NCBI GenBank assembly: GCA_937926105.1
Contig: CALANS010000210.1
Span: 62,001 to 126,000, forward strand
Direction of reading: 5' to 3'
Length of the DNA: 64,000 bases
From: an uncultured Actinomycetes bacterium
GTDB lineage: Bacteria; Actinomycetota; Actinomycetes; Mycobacteriales; Nakamurellaceae
Part shown: positions 43,617 through 52,092 of the stretch, piece by piece
Layout of the letters: each line of letters opens with the position of its first letter
Numbering within the stretch: the stretch's first letter is position 1
The notes under the pieces: generated by a model
Told to the model about the DNA's origin: nothing
Database searches by the model: none
What the model saw: the letters and a program-made list of their open reading frames with translations, nothing else
Made by a program: the position numbers and the translations under genes

Positions 43617-44600
43617 ATGACGGTGCAGGAGTTCGGGCAGGACCGCACCTTCTGGCGACCCACCAGCGGGCGGAGCTTCGCACTGGTGGTGGCGGCCGCC
43701 GCCCTGTGGGGCACCGATCCGCTGTTCCGGCGGGGTCTGGCGCTCAACCTGCCGGCGCCGACGATCGTGTTGGTCGATCACCTGCTGCCGGTGCTGCTCG
43801 TCGTCCCGTTGATCGTCCGCGGCCTGCGCCGGGCGCGCCGGGTGCTGAGCCCCCGCGACTGGGTGGCACTCATCGTGCTCGGGTGTGGATCGTCGGCCAT
43901 CGCGACCGTGCTGTTCACCATGGCGTTCACCTACGGCAGCCCCACCACTCCGGTGCTGCTGCAACAACTTCAGCCGCTGTTCGCGATCGTCGGGGCACGG
44001 CTGTTGCTGGGCGAGCGGGCGCGCTCGTGGTTCGGCCTGTACCTGATCGGCGGCCTGGCCGGGGCGTACCTGATCGCGTTCTCCGACCCGTTGCACGTGG
44101 CTGCCCCGGAATGGACACCGGCGCTGCTGACCATCGGTGCTGCCGTGTTGTGGGGGTTGGGAACCGTGCTGGGGCGCGAACTCTCGGCGAAGCTTCGGTT
44201 CGGTGAGCTCACCGGGCTGCGCCTCGGCTTCGGGCTGATCGCCGCCGCGGCGGTCGCCTTCGCCGACAACGACGTCACGGTACTGGCTCACGTCAGTGGG
44301 CAGGAAGTCGCCGCGCTGGTGCTGCTGGCCTTGGTGCCCGGATTGCTCAGCCTGCTGCTGTACTACCGAGGATTGCGGGGAACGCCGGCGTCGGCGGCCA
44401 CGCTGGGAGAACTCGCGTTTCCCCTGACCACCTTGCTCGTCGGCTATCTCGCCTTCGGCGACTCGTTGTCGGTGACCCAGTGGATCGGTGTCGCTGTCCT
44501 GACCTCCACCATGACGATCATGGGCGTGACGAAACCCGGTGGGACGCCGACCGGCGTCGAGTGCCCGGACGTGCCACGCATTCCGGCTGTTGCGGCATGA
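43617..44600 (+). CDS. EamA-family (DMT) transporter
   Basis: A 327-residue membrane protein with ten predicted helices in two EamA repeats. Repeat 1 ends FTYGSPTTPVLLQQLQPLFAIV GARLLLGE-type block; repeat 2 ends LGELAFPLTTLLVGYLAFGDSL, as in drug/metabolite exporters. Start ATG 43617. The preceding 268 bases (43349-43616) contain no clear gene or recognised signal. Likely exports a small metabolite; substrate unknown. Confidence 0.9.
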   Translation: MTVQEFGQDRTFWRPTSGRSFALVVAAAALWGTDPLFRRGLALNLPAPTIVLVDHLLPVLLVVPLIVRGLRRARRVLSPRDWVALIVLGCGSSAIATVLFTMAFTYGSPTTPVLLQQLQPLFAIVGARLLLGERARSWFGLYLIGGLAGAYLIAFSDPLHVAAPEWTPALLTIGAAVLWGLGTVLGRELSAKLRFGELTGLRLGFGLIAAAAVAFADNDVTVLAHVSGQEVAALVLLALVPGLLSLLLYYRGLRGTPASAATLGELAFPLTTLLVGYLAFGDSLSVTQWIGVAVLTSTMTIMGVTKPGGTPTGVECPDVPRIPAVAA

Positions 44601-44628
44601 TCCCGAACTGAGCCGTGGCGCCGGCACA

Positions 44629-45132
44629 ATGAGCCACACCATGCTGACCGTGATCATGTTGGGCATCGCGGTGCTGATCACAGCACTGGGCGGCTACTTC
44701 CTGCACTATGCCGGCCGCATGAGCAGGACCGACAGAGCATTCCGGGCCGGTGCAGTGCGGGCGCGCGCTCGGGTCGTCGACCTGAACGAGATCGTCACCA
44801 GGCCGGCCGCGCTGCACTGGAATGCTCCGGGCAGATCCGGTCCGCCCATGCCGTCGTACTTTCCGGTGGTGGACTTCCCGCTGCCCGATGGCCATGACAT
44901 CCGTGTGCAGGTGATGTACGGCTCCAGGCCGGCCCCTGCGCATCCGGGCGTCGAGGTCGAGGTGCTCTATGACCCCGCCGACCTGGAGCGAGTCAGCCTG
45001 GATGATGGGCTGGCCACCGGCCGTGCTGGCCACGTACTGTTCATCATCCTGGGCTCGGCGATGATTGCCTTCGCGGTGTTCCTGGTGCTGGTCTGGGTGC
45101 TGCTGGTGCCGGTGCTGCACGTGCCGGTGTAG
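44629..45132 (+). CDS. DUF3592-family membrane protein
   Basis: A 167-residue protein with one helix near each end (TVIMLGIAVLITALGGYFLH and VLFIILGSAMIAFAVFLVLV). Between them is a soluble beta-rich part with YFPVVDFPLPDGHDIRVQV and VEVLYDPADLERVSLDD, the DUF3592 signature. Start ATG 44629; ATG 44641 is an alternative. It follows the EamA gene by 28 bases and could be co-transcribed. Function unknown. Confidence 0.78.
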   Translation: MSHTMLTVIMLGIAVLITALGGYFLHYAGRMSRTDRAFRAGAVRARARVVDLNEIVTRPAALHWNAPGRSGPPMPSYFPVVDFPLPDGHDIRVQVMYGSRPAPAHPGVEVEVLYDPADLERVSLDDGLATGRAGHVLFIILGSAMIAFAVFLVLVWVLLVPVLHVPV

Positions 45133-45329
45133 ACGGGCCCGACGGGCCGTGCCGGGCGAGCACCGAGGCGGCGGCCAGGCACGGGGCACGGCGGCAACCC
45201 GCACCGGACGGACCCGTGGCACGCTTCGCGCACCGCGAACACGGGAAGTCCGTGGCACCGGCCGGCGTTGGGCCTGCCGTACGGCACCGGGCGCAGCAGC
45301 CCGCGAACCACACGCAGGGAGAATCCACC

Positions 45330-47240
45330 ATGACGATGAGCGCCGGTCTGGGCGGATGGCAGTCCATGCGCTCCTTCGCCAGGGATAGATCGGTCACCGC
45401 GACCAAGCTGCCCAAGGGCACCTTCCGGCGGATCGTCGGGTTCGCCCGGTCCTACCGGCGGTTGATCACCGTGCTCCTCGGCCTGCTGGCGGTGGACGCC
45501 GTGATCGGCGTGATCAACCCGCTGCTGTATCGGGACATCATCAACAAGGGCATTCTGGGCGACAGCGCGTCGCTGGTCGTCGGGCTGGCCCTGGTGGTTG
45601 CCGGCCTGGCCGTGATGGACGCCGCGCTGTCGCTGGCCGAGCGGTACTGCTCGGCCCGGGTCGGCGAGGGCCTGATCTTCGATATGCGCTCGAAGGTGTT
45701 CGCGCACATCCAGCGCATGCCGATCCCGTTCTTCACGCGGACCCAGACCGGCGCGCTGATCAGTCGCATCAACAACGACGTGCTGGGCGCCCAGCAGGTG
45801 TTCACCTCCACCCTGATGAACCTGGTCAGCAGCGTCTTTACCGTCACCCTCACGCTGATCGTGATGTTCACGCTGTCCTGGCAGATCACCCTGGTCGCCC
45901 TGGTGATGCTGCCGCTGTTCCTGTTGCCCGCCAGGTGGATCGGCCGGAAACTGCAGGCGATCACTCGGGAGAGCTACAACCTGAACGCCTCGCTGAACTC
46001 GATGACGGCGGAGCGGTTCAACGTGGCCGGCGCGCTGCTGGTCAAGATTTTCGGCCGGCCCGAGGAGGAGGACGCGAAGTTCGCCGGCAAGGCCGCCAAG
46101 GTGCGTGACATCGGGGTGCTCAGCGCCATGTACGGACGGGTGTTCTTCGCCTCGCTGATGCTGGTTGCCTCGCTGGCCACGGCGTTGGTCTACGGCTGGG
46201 GCGGCGTGCTGGCGGTCCATCGTGTGTTGGACGTGGGCACCGTGGTCGCGCTGACCGCCTACCTCACCCGGCTGTACGGCCCGCTGACGTCGCTGTCGAA
46301 CGTCAACGTCGACGTGATGACGGCGCTGGTGTCCTTCGACCGGGTCTTCGAGGTGCTCGACCTGCCCTCCATCGTCGCCGAGAAGCCCGACGCCACTGCA
46401 CTTCCCACCGGGCCGGCCGGGATCGAGTTCGAGCACGTGGACTTCGCCTACCCGACCGCGGCGGAGGTGTCGCTGGCCTCATTGGAGTCGGTCACGACGC
46501 TGGACGCCACCCCCAGCGTTCCGGTGCTGCACGATGTGAGCTTCACCGCCGCGCCGGGAACGTTGGTCGCCCTGGTCGGTCCGTCCGGCGCCGGCAAGAC
46601 CACCATCAGCCAGCTGGTCAGCAGGCTCTACGACGCGAAATCCGGGTCGGTGCGGCTGGCCGGGATGGACGTGCGCGAGGCCTCCTTCGCCTCGATCCGG
46701 GATACCGTCGGCTACGTCACGCAGGACGCGCATCTGTTCCACGACACCGTCCGGGCGAACCTGAATTACGCCAATCCGCAGGCGACCGAAGGTCAGCTCT
46801 GGCGGGCGCTGGAGCAGGCGCAGATCGCCGAGCTGGTGCGCTCACTGCCGGACGGGTTGGATACCCTGGTCGGTGAGCGCGGGTACCGACTGTCCGGTGG
46901 GGAGAAGCAGCGGCTGGCCATCGCCCGGTTGCTGCTCAAGTCACCGCGGATCGTGGTGCTGGACGAGGCGACCGCGCACCTGGATTCCGAGTCGGAGGCC
47001 GCGGTGCAACAGGCATTCGCCACCGCGTTGGCCGGGCGCACGTCCCTGGTCATCGCGCACCGGCTGTCCACCGTGCGGCAGGCCGATCAGATCCTGGTAC
47101 TGGACGCCGGCCGCATCGTCGAGCGCGGCACGCACGAGCAGCTGCTCGCGGCCGGCGGCCTGTACGCAGAGCTGTACCACACGCAGTTCCTCGAGCAGGC
47201 GCGGCCTGCGGAGGCGAACGGCGTCGCGCCCCAGCGGTGA
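45330..47240 (+). CDS. ABC exporter, fused membrane and ATPase domains
   Basis: A 636-residue half-transporter. A six-helix domain spans about residues 35-330 (VLLGLLAVDAVIGVINPLLY; YGRVFFASLMLVASLATALV). The ATPase (about 355-610) has Walker A VGPSGAGKTT, signature LSGGEKQR, Walker B IVVLDEATAHLD and the switch IAHRLSTVRQ. ATG 45330 has GGGAG about 8 bases upstream, so the open frame from 45216 is not needed. It probably works as a homodimer exporting a lipid, peptide or drug. Confidence 0.94.
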   Translation: MTMSAGLGGWQSMRSFARDRSVTATKLPKGTFRRIVGFARSYRRLITVLLGLLAVDAVIGVINPLLYRDIINKGILGDSASLVVGLALVVAGLAVMDAALSLAERYCSARVGEGLIFDMRSKVFAHIQRMPIPFFTRTQTGALISRINNDVLGAQQVFTSTLMNLVSSVFTVTLTLIVMFTLSWQITLVALVMLPLFLLPARWIGRKLQAITRESYNLNASLNSMTAERFNVAGALLVKIFGRPEEEDAKFAGKAAKVRDIGVLSAMYGRVFFASLMLVASLATALVYGWGGVLAVHRVLDVGTVVALTAYLTRLYGPLTSLSNVNVDVMTALVSFDRVFEVLDLPSIVAEKPDATALPTGPAGIEFEHVDFAYPTAAEVSLASLESVTTLDATPSVPVLHDVSFTAAPGTLVALVGPSGAGKTTISQLVSRLYDAKSGSVRLAGMDVREASFASIRDTVGYVTQDAHLFHDTVRANLNYANPQATEGQLWRALEQAQIAELVRSLPDGLDTLVGERGYRLSGGEKQRLAIARLLLKSPRIVVLDEATAHLDSESEAAVQQAFATALAGRTSLVIAHRLSTVRQADQILVLDAGRIVERGTHEQLLAAGGLYAELYHTQFLEQARPAEANGVAPQR

Positions 47241-47275
47241 CGAAAGCCTCGTGGACCGCCGACGGGTGACGCGAT

Positions 47276-47367
47276 CCCAGCTCGGGACCGGGCGGGACGG
47301 CCAGTCTGCGAAAGCGGCCGCGAGCGTGATCGCCAGCCCCAGCTCGGGACCGGGCGGGGCAGACTGG
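47276..47367. repeat. Direct 21-base duplication with flanking inverted repeat
   Basis: A 21-base unit beginning CCCAGCTCGGGACCGGGCGG occurs at 47276-47296 and 47338-47358, a 62-base period. Directly after copy 1 is CCAGTCTGC (47301-47309); directly after copy 2 is its exact complement GCAGACTGG (47359-47367). It lies between the ABC exporter stop and the CMD gene. Perfect identity suggests a recent duplication or paired regulatory sites. Confidence 0.65.
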
Positions 47368-47385
47368 TGGCGGAGGTGGACAACC

Positions 47386-47940
47386 ATGAACGTGGTCGAT
47401 CAGATCCGGAACTTCGCCGCGGTCCTCCCGTCGGGTCGGCGCAATCGGATGGACCTGCTGTCCTGGCTGCTGCGCCGGCCGCAGGTGCTGGCGGCGGTTG
47501 GCGGCTACGAAACGGCCCTGGTGCTCAGCGGCCGGCTGGACACCCGGCTGAAGTACCTGGCCGAACTCAAGGCTGCGGCGTTGATTACCTGCGAATACTG
47601 CATGGACATCGGCTCCGCATTCGCGCGCCGAGCCGGCATCACGGCAGCTCAACTGCGCGAGCTGCCACGCTTTCGGGACAGTGACGAGTTCACTGCGGAC
47701 GAGAAACTGGTGCTGGAGTTCGCCGAGGCGATGACGCGCATCCCGACCACCATCGACCAGGAACTGCGTGAGCGCCTGCTGGCCCGTTTCACCCGGGCGC
47801 AGCTGACCGAGCTGGCCACCACGATCGCCTGGGAGAACCATCGTGGCCGGCTGAACCAGGCACTCGGTGTGCGGCCCAGCGGATTTTCCGACGACGCGGC
47901 CTGCGTGCTGCCCGAGCGGCCCGCCGCAATGCCGGGATGA
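47386..47940 (+). CDS. Carboxymuconolactone-decarboxylase-family protein
   Basis: A 184-residue CMD/AhpD-like protein. The active block is LKAAALITCEYCMDIGSAFARRAG, whose Cys-x2-Cys and downstream residues resemble peroxidase-type AhpD. A second helix region EFAEAMTRIPTTIDQEL fits. ATG 47386 has GGAGGTGG before it. It probably acts in oxidative-stress or redox chemistry; decarboxylase activity is not implied. Its stop is one base from the convergent YjbR gene. Confidence 0.86.
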   Translation: MNVVDQIRNFAAVLPSGRRNRMDLLSWLLRRPQVLAAVGGYETALVLSGRLDTRLKYLAELKAAALITCEYCMDIGSAFARRAGITAAQLRELPRFRDSDEFTADEKLVLEFAEAMTRIPTTIDQELRERLLARFTRAQLTELATTIAWENHRGRLNQALGVRPSGFSDDAACVLPERPAAMPG

Positions 47941-47941
47941 G

Positions 47942-48301
47942 CTATTCGGCCAGCAGCGCCAGCAGCCTTTTCGGCGCGACGCAGCGGTAGGCGTCCTCGC
48001 AGAGGTCCTCGACCTCGGCCCAGTCGACCGTGCCGTCCAGCCGAACGCCGAGCCAGCCGCGGTGCCCGACATAGGGCGGCACGAAGAATCGATCGGGACG
48101 ATCGCGGGTCAGCGCCGGCTGCGCGCCGGGCGGTGCCGCGCACCACAGGTGCGGGAAGTCGTGGTCATGGTGACCGTGGTGCCACAGCATGACGAACTGC
48201 TTGCCGCAAAAGAACGCCGGCGACCCGTGACTGGTGCGTTCGGTCGTCTCGGGTAGCGCCAGACAGAAGGCGCGAACCCTGGTCAGCGGGTCGTCGGCCA
48301 C
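47942..48301 (-). CDS. MmcQ/YjbR-family DNA-binding protein
   Basis: A 119-residue protein of the MmcQ/YjbR fold. Motifs: FCLALPETTERTSHGSPAFF, PPYVGHRGWLGVRLDGTVDW, and EVEDLCEDAYRCVAPKRLL, all usual for the family. GTG 48301 gives the standard length; the frame is open to 48418. The fold resembles DNA-binding domains, but function is unproven. Confidence 0.85.
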   Translation of the reverse strand: MADDPLTRVRAFCLALPETTERTSHGSPAFFCGKQFVMLWHHGHHDHDFPHLWCAAPPGAQPALTRDRPDRFFVPPYVGHRGWLGVRLDGTVDWAEVEDLCEDAYRCVAPKRLLALLAE

Positions 48302-48454
48302 GGATGCCAGGCTACCGGTCCTGCCGCCGGCCTCCACCGGGGCGCCGCCGAACGGGTCGGAAAAGTCGCCCGGACGGCCCAGTACGCAGCGGCACCGACG
48401 ATGCCTCCTGTCCATCAACCCGCAACCCGTGTGGGCAGGCAGAAGGGAGCCAGC

Positions 48455-48652
48455 ATGGACGAAAAGGGCACCAGGGTCAGCGTTGACGAGCTCACCCGTG
48501 CGGCGTTCGGAGGAGTCCTCGCCGCGCTGAAGGAGCAGGAGCTGCGGCCGCAGCAGTTCCCGGGCCCGATCCTGGTGGGCATCATCGCCTGGCCCGAGCT
48601 GTCGCAGTTCGGTGGCGTGGCCGCCGGCGGCCTCGGCCAGCGCGCCGAGTAG
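48455..48652 (+). CDS. Small unknown protein beside the Cys-rich protein
   Basis: I do not recognise this 65-residue protein. It begins MDEKGTRVSVDELTRAAFGG, has a helical AALKEQELRPQQ stretch, then FPGPILVGIIAWPELSQ and a Gly-rich end. ATG 48455 has GAAGGGAG about 4 bases before. It is followed 14 bases later by the Cys-rich gene, suggesting a two-gene operon. It could be a leader-type peptide or a structural partner; nothing proves either. Confidence 0.6.
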   Translation: MDEKGTRVSVDELTRAAFGGVLAALKEQELRPQQFPGPILVGIIAWPELSQFGGVAAGGLGQRAE

Positions 48653-48666
48653 TACGGACGCCTCCC

Positions 48667-49227
48667 ATGACCGCCGATCGCCCTACTCGATCGGCGCCGG
48701 ATGCGGACGGCCCCTCTTCGGTGGGCAGTCGCAGGTCCACCGAAGAGGGGGGCGCCGACCGGCGCGAGACCTGGTGTCCCAGTGCAGGGCCGGGGCCGGG
48801 TGCCGTCATCTTCGCGGTGCGCACCGACGACCCCGACCATCACGGGGTCCGCTACCTGGACCGCGCGGTTTCCGTTTCGCAGGACATTCTGGATCTGGCC
48901 GATCCCGTTGACCCCCGCGAGGTGTTCCGGTTCGGCGCTCCGTGCGCCACCACCGGATGCGTGCACTTCACGGGAAGCCGCTGCTCCCTGGTGGCGCGCA
49001 TCGTGGAGCAAACCGAACCGGCCGTGGAGAGTCTCCCGCCATGCCGAATACGAGCCCGGTGCCGATGGTTCGCCGAGCAAGGCGGTGCCGCGTGCCTGCG
49101 TTGCCCGGTGATCCTCACGCTGCAGCCGGCTCCCGATCCGACGCTGGCGCGCGCCGCCGCGCCGGTGATGCTCGGTATGCCGTCGACGCGCCACACGACG
49201 GACGGCGGCGCATCAGTGGTTCAGTAG
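48667..49227 (+). CDS. Cysteine-rich protein of unknown function
   Basis: A 186-residue protein not recognised. The N-terminal 45 residues look disordered. The core has VIFAVRTDDPDHHGVRYLDR, then a Cys-rich zone: PCATTGCVHFTGSRC (about residues 93-107), PCRIRARCRWF (about 127-137) and ACLRCPV (about 142-148). Together these are seven Cys, a pattern suited to Fe-S or zinc binding. It lies behind the 65-residue gene and converges with the L,D-transpeptidase gene; the two 3' ends overlap by 15 bases. Confidence 0.6.
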   Translation: MTADRPTRSAPDADGPSSVGSRRSTEEGGADRRETWCPSAGPGPGAVIFAVRTDDPDHHGVRYLDRAVSVSQDILDLADPVDPREVFRFGAPCATTGCVHFTGSRCSLVARIVEQTEPAVESLPPCRIRARCRWFAEQGGAACLRCPVILTLQPAPDPTLARAAAPVMLGMPSTRHTTDGGASVVQ

Positions 49228-50307
49228 CTCACCGCCGCGGGACCACTGCGACCACGATAGGTTCCACCAGCCCCAGCCGTCCCAGGACGGTTGTACCGTG
49301 CCCTTCGGATTCGCGTCCGTGTAGCGGACCACGTCACCAATCTGGCTGAACTTGTAGAACCACTCGGCGTCGGACAGGTTCAAATTGGTGCATCCGTGAG
49401 AGGTGTTGTGGCTGCCGATGTTCCCGGTGTTCCAGCTCGCTGCGTGGACGAACTCCCCGGAATTGGTGATGCGTACCGACCAGGGCACCATGATGTCGTA
49501 GGGGTCGGCCTCTCCCGGGTCGCTCTTCATCTCCACCGGATTCTTCTTCTCCATGACGACCTTCGTGCCGTCGTAGGTGGGGGTGGTGGCGGCACCGAGA
49601 GAGACCGGGAAGTTCTGCACGACATTGCTGTCGTCGGTGACCGTCATCTGGTGCTGTGCGCTGTTGACGTAGGAGATGTGCGACGCGCCGATCTTGAACG
49701 TCACCGTCAGGCTGTCGTCGTAGGCCAGCCCGGCTCCGGCCGACAGTCCCTGCAGCGGCAGGTCCACCGCAATCGTCGAATGTGCCGGCCAGTAGCCCTT
49801 CTCCCGGTACAGCGCCTCCATCTTGTATCCCGGCAGGGTCGGCTGCTGCCAGAACCACGCGCCGTTCGCCGGTGTGCCATTCACCGTGACCTTGGCGGCC
49901 TTGGTGAAGGCCGAAGAGTCGGTCGGCGCAGCGGACAGCAGCACCATCACGGCCATACCAACGCCGTAGGTCTTGCCGTCGCCCTCGAAGGTGCTGACGT
50001 GCACCGGCTTCGGTGGCGCCGATGCGGACGTCGCCGAGGAGGGCGTGGCGGGGTCGGATGGGCCATCGCCGGGTGGCGAGGACACCCCTGGCGATGGCGC
50101 GTCGCTCACGGTCCCGGTCGGATTCGGTTCATCGGTGGATGGCGCGGGTGGAGCGGCGTCAGCAGAACCGCCGCCGGCAGCGATCGGGTTCGAGGTTACC
50201 GTGGTGGTGACGATGACGGTGCCGCCGGCCGCCGAGCAGGCGCTGCAAGCGGTGACGGCGATCAGGGCGAGCGTGGCCACGTGGACGGCGCTCCGGAATG
50301 TGCGCAT
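49213..50307 (-). CDS. L,D-transpeptidase lipoprotein (YkuD domain)
   Basis: A 364-residue cell-wall cross-linking enzyme. The lipoprotein signal ends near ACSAC, followed by AAGG and a Val/Thr-rich VIVTTTVTS stretch and a Pro/Ser linker. An Ig-like domain precedes the YkuD domain with HNTSHGCTNLNLSDAEWFY (catalytic His and Cys). This arrangement matches mycobacterial Ldt proteins that make 3-3 peptidoglycan links. ATG 50307 has GGAGG 5 bases before. The N-terminal pattern is shared with the lipoprotein at 7624. Confidence 0.92.
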   Translation of the reverse strand: MRTFRSAVHVATLALIAVTACSACSAAGGTVIVTTTVTSNPIAAGGGSADAAPPAPSTDEPNPTGTVSDAPSPGVSSPPGDGPSDPATPSSATSASAPPKPVHVSTFEGDGKTYGVGMAVMVLLSAAPTDSSAFTKAAKVTVNGTPANGAWFWQQPTLPGYKMEALYREKGYWPAHSTIAVDLPLQGLSAGAGLAYDDSLTVTFKIGASHISYVNSAQHQMTVTDDSNVVQNFPVSLGAATTPTYDGTKVVMEKKNPVEMKSDPGEADPYDIMVPWSVRITNSGEFVHAASWNTGNIGSHNTSHGCTNLNLSDAEWFYKFSQIGDVVRYTDANPKGTVQPSWDGWGWWNLSWSQWSRGGELLNH

Positions 50308-50596
50308 GAGACCTCCGAAAAGCCATGCTAGCCACAAGGAACGTGCATCCGATGCCGCGTCGAACACGGTGTGAACCCGCCGTGATTCGGCGCTGAGCGC
50401 GACGTGGCTGCGGTATTGGACAGATAGCGCGTAACGGGCAGGCCTGGGCGGGGGCGAGCAGGATCACGTGAGACCGCGGGCGGTGGCGCCGGTGGGGGCC
50501 CCGACGCCGGAGTGAGCACGCGGAGCCGCTGGCCGGCGGCTGATGGTTGCGGCATACGGTGGGCGCGTCCTTGCTGCACGTCGCCGAGGGAGCGGG

Positions 50597-51268
50597 ATGC
50601 CATTGAACCGGCCGGCCCACCGGGCACGGCTCACTCGTGCGCTGCTGGGCTGTGGCCTGGCGGCCGGTCCGGCCTTTGTCGGTATTGCCAGCGTCGAGGG
50701 CTGGCGACGCGCCGAATACCGGGCGCTACGCCACCCGGTGAGCTCGCTGGCGCTGGGTGAGCGGGGCGCGGTGCAGAGCGCCAACTTCCTCATGACCGGT
50801 GTGCTGTGCAGTGCCTTCGCCGTGGGCGTGGCCCGTGCCGGGGGGCCCGGTGCGTCCAGACTGGACCCGGTGCTGGTCGCGCTGCCTGCGGCCGGGCTGC
50901 TCGCCTGCGGCCTGTTTCCGGCCGATCCGGTCAACGGCTATCCGCCGGGGACACCGCCGACGCCCGAACGGATGACCCGACCTGGCTACCTGCACCTGGC
51001 AGCCTCGTCGGCGATCATGGCGGGCGTACCGGTGGCCACGGCGTTGCACGCCAGGCGGGCGTCCCGCTCCGATCATCGCCGCTGGGCCGAGGTATCTGCC
51101 GCAGCAACCGGCGTCACTGCCGCGTCGTTCGCCGCCGCCTGTGCCGGGTTCGCGCAGGTGCCGCCGTTGCCCCGGGTCGCCGGGTTGCTGCAACGGGTTG
51201 CCGTGTCAACGGGCTTCGCATGGCTGGGCATGCTGGCGGTGCGGACGCTGCGGTCCGTCGATCGGTGA
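50597..51268 (+). CDS. DUF998-family membrane protein
   Basis: A 223-residue protein with about six hydrophobic helices. The family block is EYRALRHPVSSLALGERGAV and the following SANFLMTGVLC. A later GLFPADPVNGYPPGTPPTPE loop is typical. ATG 50597 has GAGGGAG close before. The 289-base gap before it (50308-50596) is shared with the divergent L,D-transpeptidase gene and has no other gene. Its stop is 10 bases from the truncated cation-efflux gene. Function unknown. Confidence 0.8.
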   Translation: MPLNRPAHRARLTRALLGCGLAAGPAFVGIASVEGWRRAEYRALRHPVSSLALGERGAVQSANFLMTGVLCSAFAVGVARAGGPGASRLDPVLVALPAAGLLACGLFPADPVNGYPPGTPPTPERMTRPGYLHLAASSAIMAGVPVATALHARRASRSDHRRWAEVSAAATGVTAASFAAACAGFAQVPPLPRVAGLLQRVAVSTGFAWLGMLAVRTLRSVDR

Positions 51269-51278
51269 GACGGGCGAG

Positions 51279-51833
51279 TCAGCCCTGCGGCGGCTCCAGG
51301 CTGGGCTCGTCGGCGCCGGATAGACTCAGCACCGCGTCCACTACCAGTTCACGTCGCATCAGCCCGGCCTCCCGGCTGGCTTGGCGCAGGCTCTGGATCA
51401 GCGACGAGCCCTCGAAGACCACCGCGACCACCAGCACGATGTAGCCGACAGCGACGTTGGTCGCCTGCTGCGGATGTTGCAGTCCGGTGATGCCGTGCAT
51501 GATCGACAGCACCGCGCCGGCCACGAAGAGGCCGAGCGCGGCAAACATGGACCACACGTAGGAGCCGCGGCCGTAGCCGAGCGGGCGGCGCGGATCGGGC
51601 GGGCGGCGCGAGCGGTTGCCGGCGATAAGCAGCAACACCTCGTTCCCGGTGTCCGCCCAGGAGTGCGCCGCCTCGGCCACCAGCGATGCGGAGCCGGTGA
51701 TGCCCGCGACGACGGACTTGGCGATCGCGATCACCAGATTCGCCCCGAACGCGATGATCACCGTCAGGATGCTCTCGCCGCCGTCCCGCTGCACGGACGG
51801 AATGAACTGGCGGCGTGGATTCGGCTCGCTCAT
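51279..51833 (-). pseudogene. Truncated cation-diffusion-facilitator protein
   Basis: A 184-residue protein matching only the first four helices of a CDF metal exporter. Helix 2 keeps the metal site: EAAHSWADTGNEVLLL. Then GYGRGSYVWSMFAALGLF and VFEGSSLIQSLRQASRE are recognisable. The protein ends in unrelated LSGADEPSLEPPQG. The usual TM5, TM6 and C-terminal domain are absent and no remnant follows, since the DUF998 gene begins at once on the other strand. It looks like a 3'-deleted gene, though a short functional form cannot be excluded. Start ATG 51833; GTG 51848 is possible. Confidence 0.65.
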
Positions 51834-51897
51834 CCCTCGAGAGGGCACCTTCCGGCGACCCCGTTCCGGTGATCGTCATCAATGATGCATAGGGGTA

Positions 51898-51925
51898 TTG
51901 ACACCGGCGACGGACTGGATAAACT
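51898..51925 (+). promoter_or_regulatory. Promoter before the catabolic operon
   Basis: TTGACA (51898-51903), 16 bases, TAAACT (51920-51925). It lies about 170 bases before GTG 52093. The GntR-type dyad begins on the last base of the -10 element. Another perfect dyad, CATCA-A-TGATG, is at 51877-51887, just upstream of the -35. Confidence 0.55.
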
Positions 51926-51935
51926 GGTCCGACCA
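51925..51935. promoter_or_regulatory. GntR/FadR-type operator
   Basis: TGGTC-C-GACCA is a perfect 11-base dyad. Known FCD-GntR operators, such as the FadR consensus built on CTGGTCCGAC, have this core; here the flank reads AACTGGTCCGACC. It covers the predicted transcription start, a repressor position. No GntR gene lies beside the operon inside the window. Confidence 0.6.
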
Positions 51936-52092
51936 CCGGGCCAAACGACCACCCGACCAATTTCTTCCCAGGGATCGTGCGGCGGTGGTGTGCGTAGAAG
52001 TACGCCAACCCGTCGATTACCCGCCGCGCTCACACCGATCGCCGCGGCGGTGAACAGCGAAGGAAACCGGTGACAAGACGCAGGTTTACCCC

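Noticed and set aside
42444..44681. 745-codon open frame on the minus strand
   Set aside because: Lies opposite the HAD and EamA genes and is Arg/Pro-rich; GC-rich shadow.
51877..51887. CATCA-A-TGATG dyad as a second operator
   Set aside because: Perfect but short, not repeated elsewhere that I can see, and not matching a known site; kept only as a note on the promoter entry.
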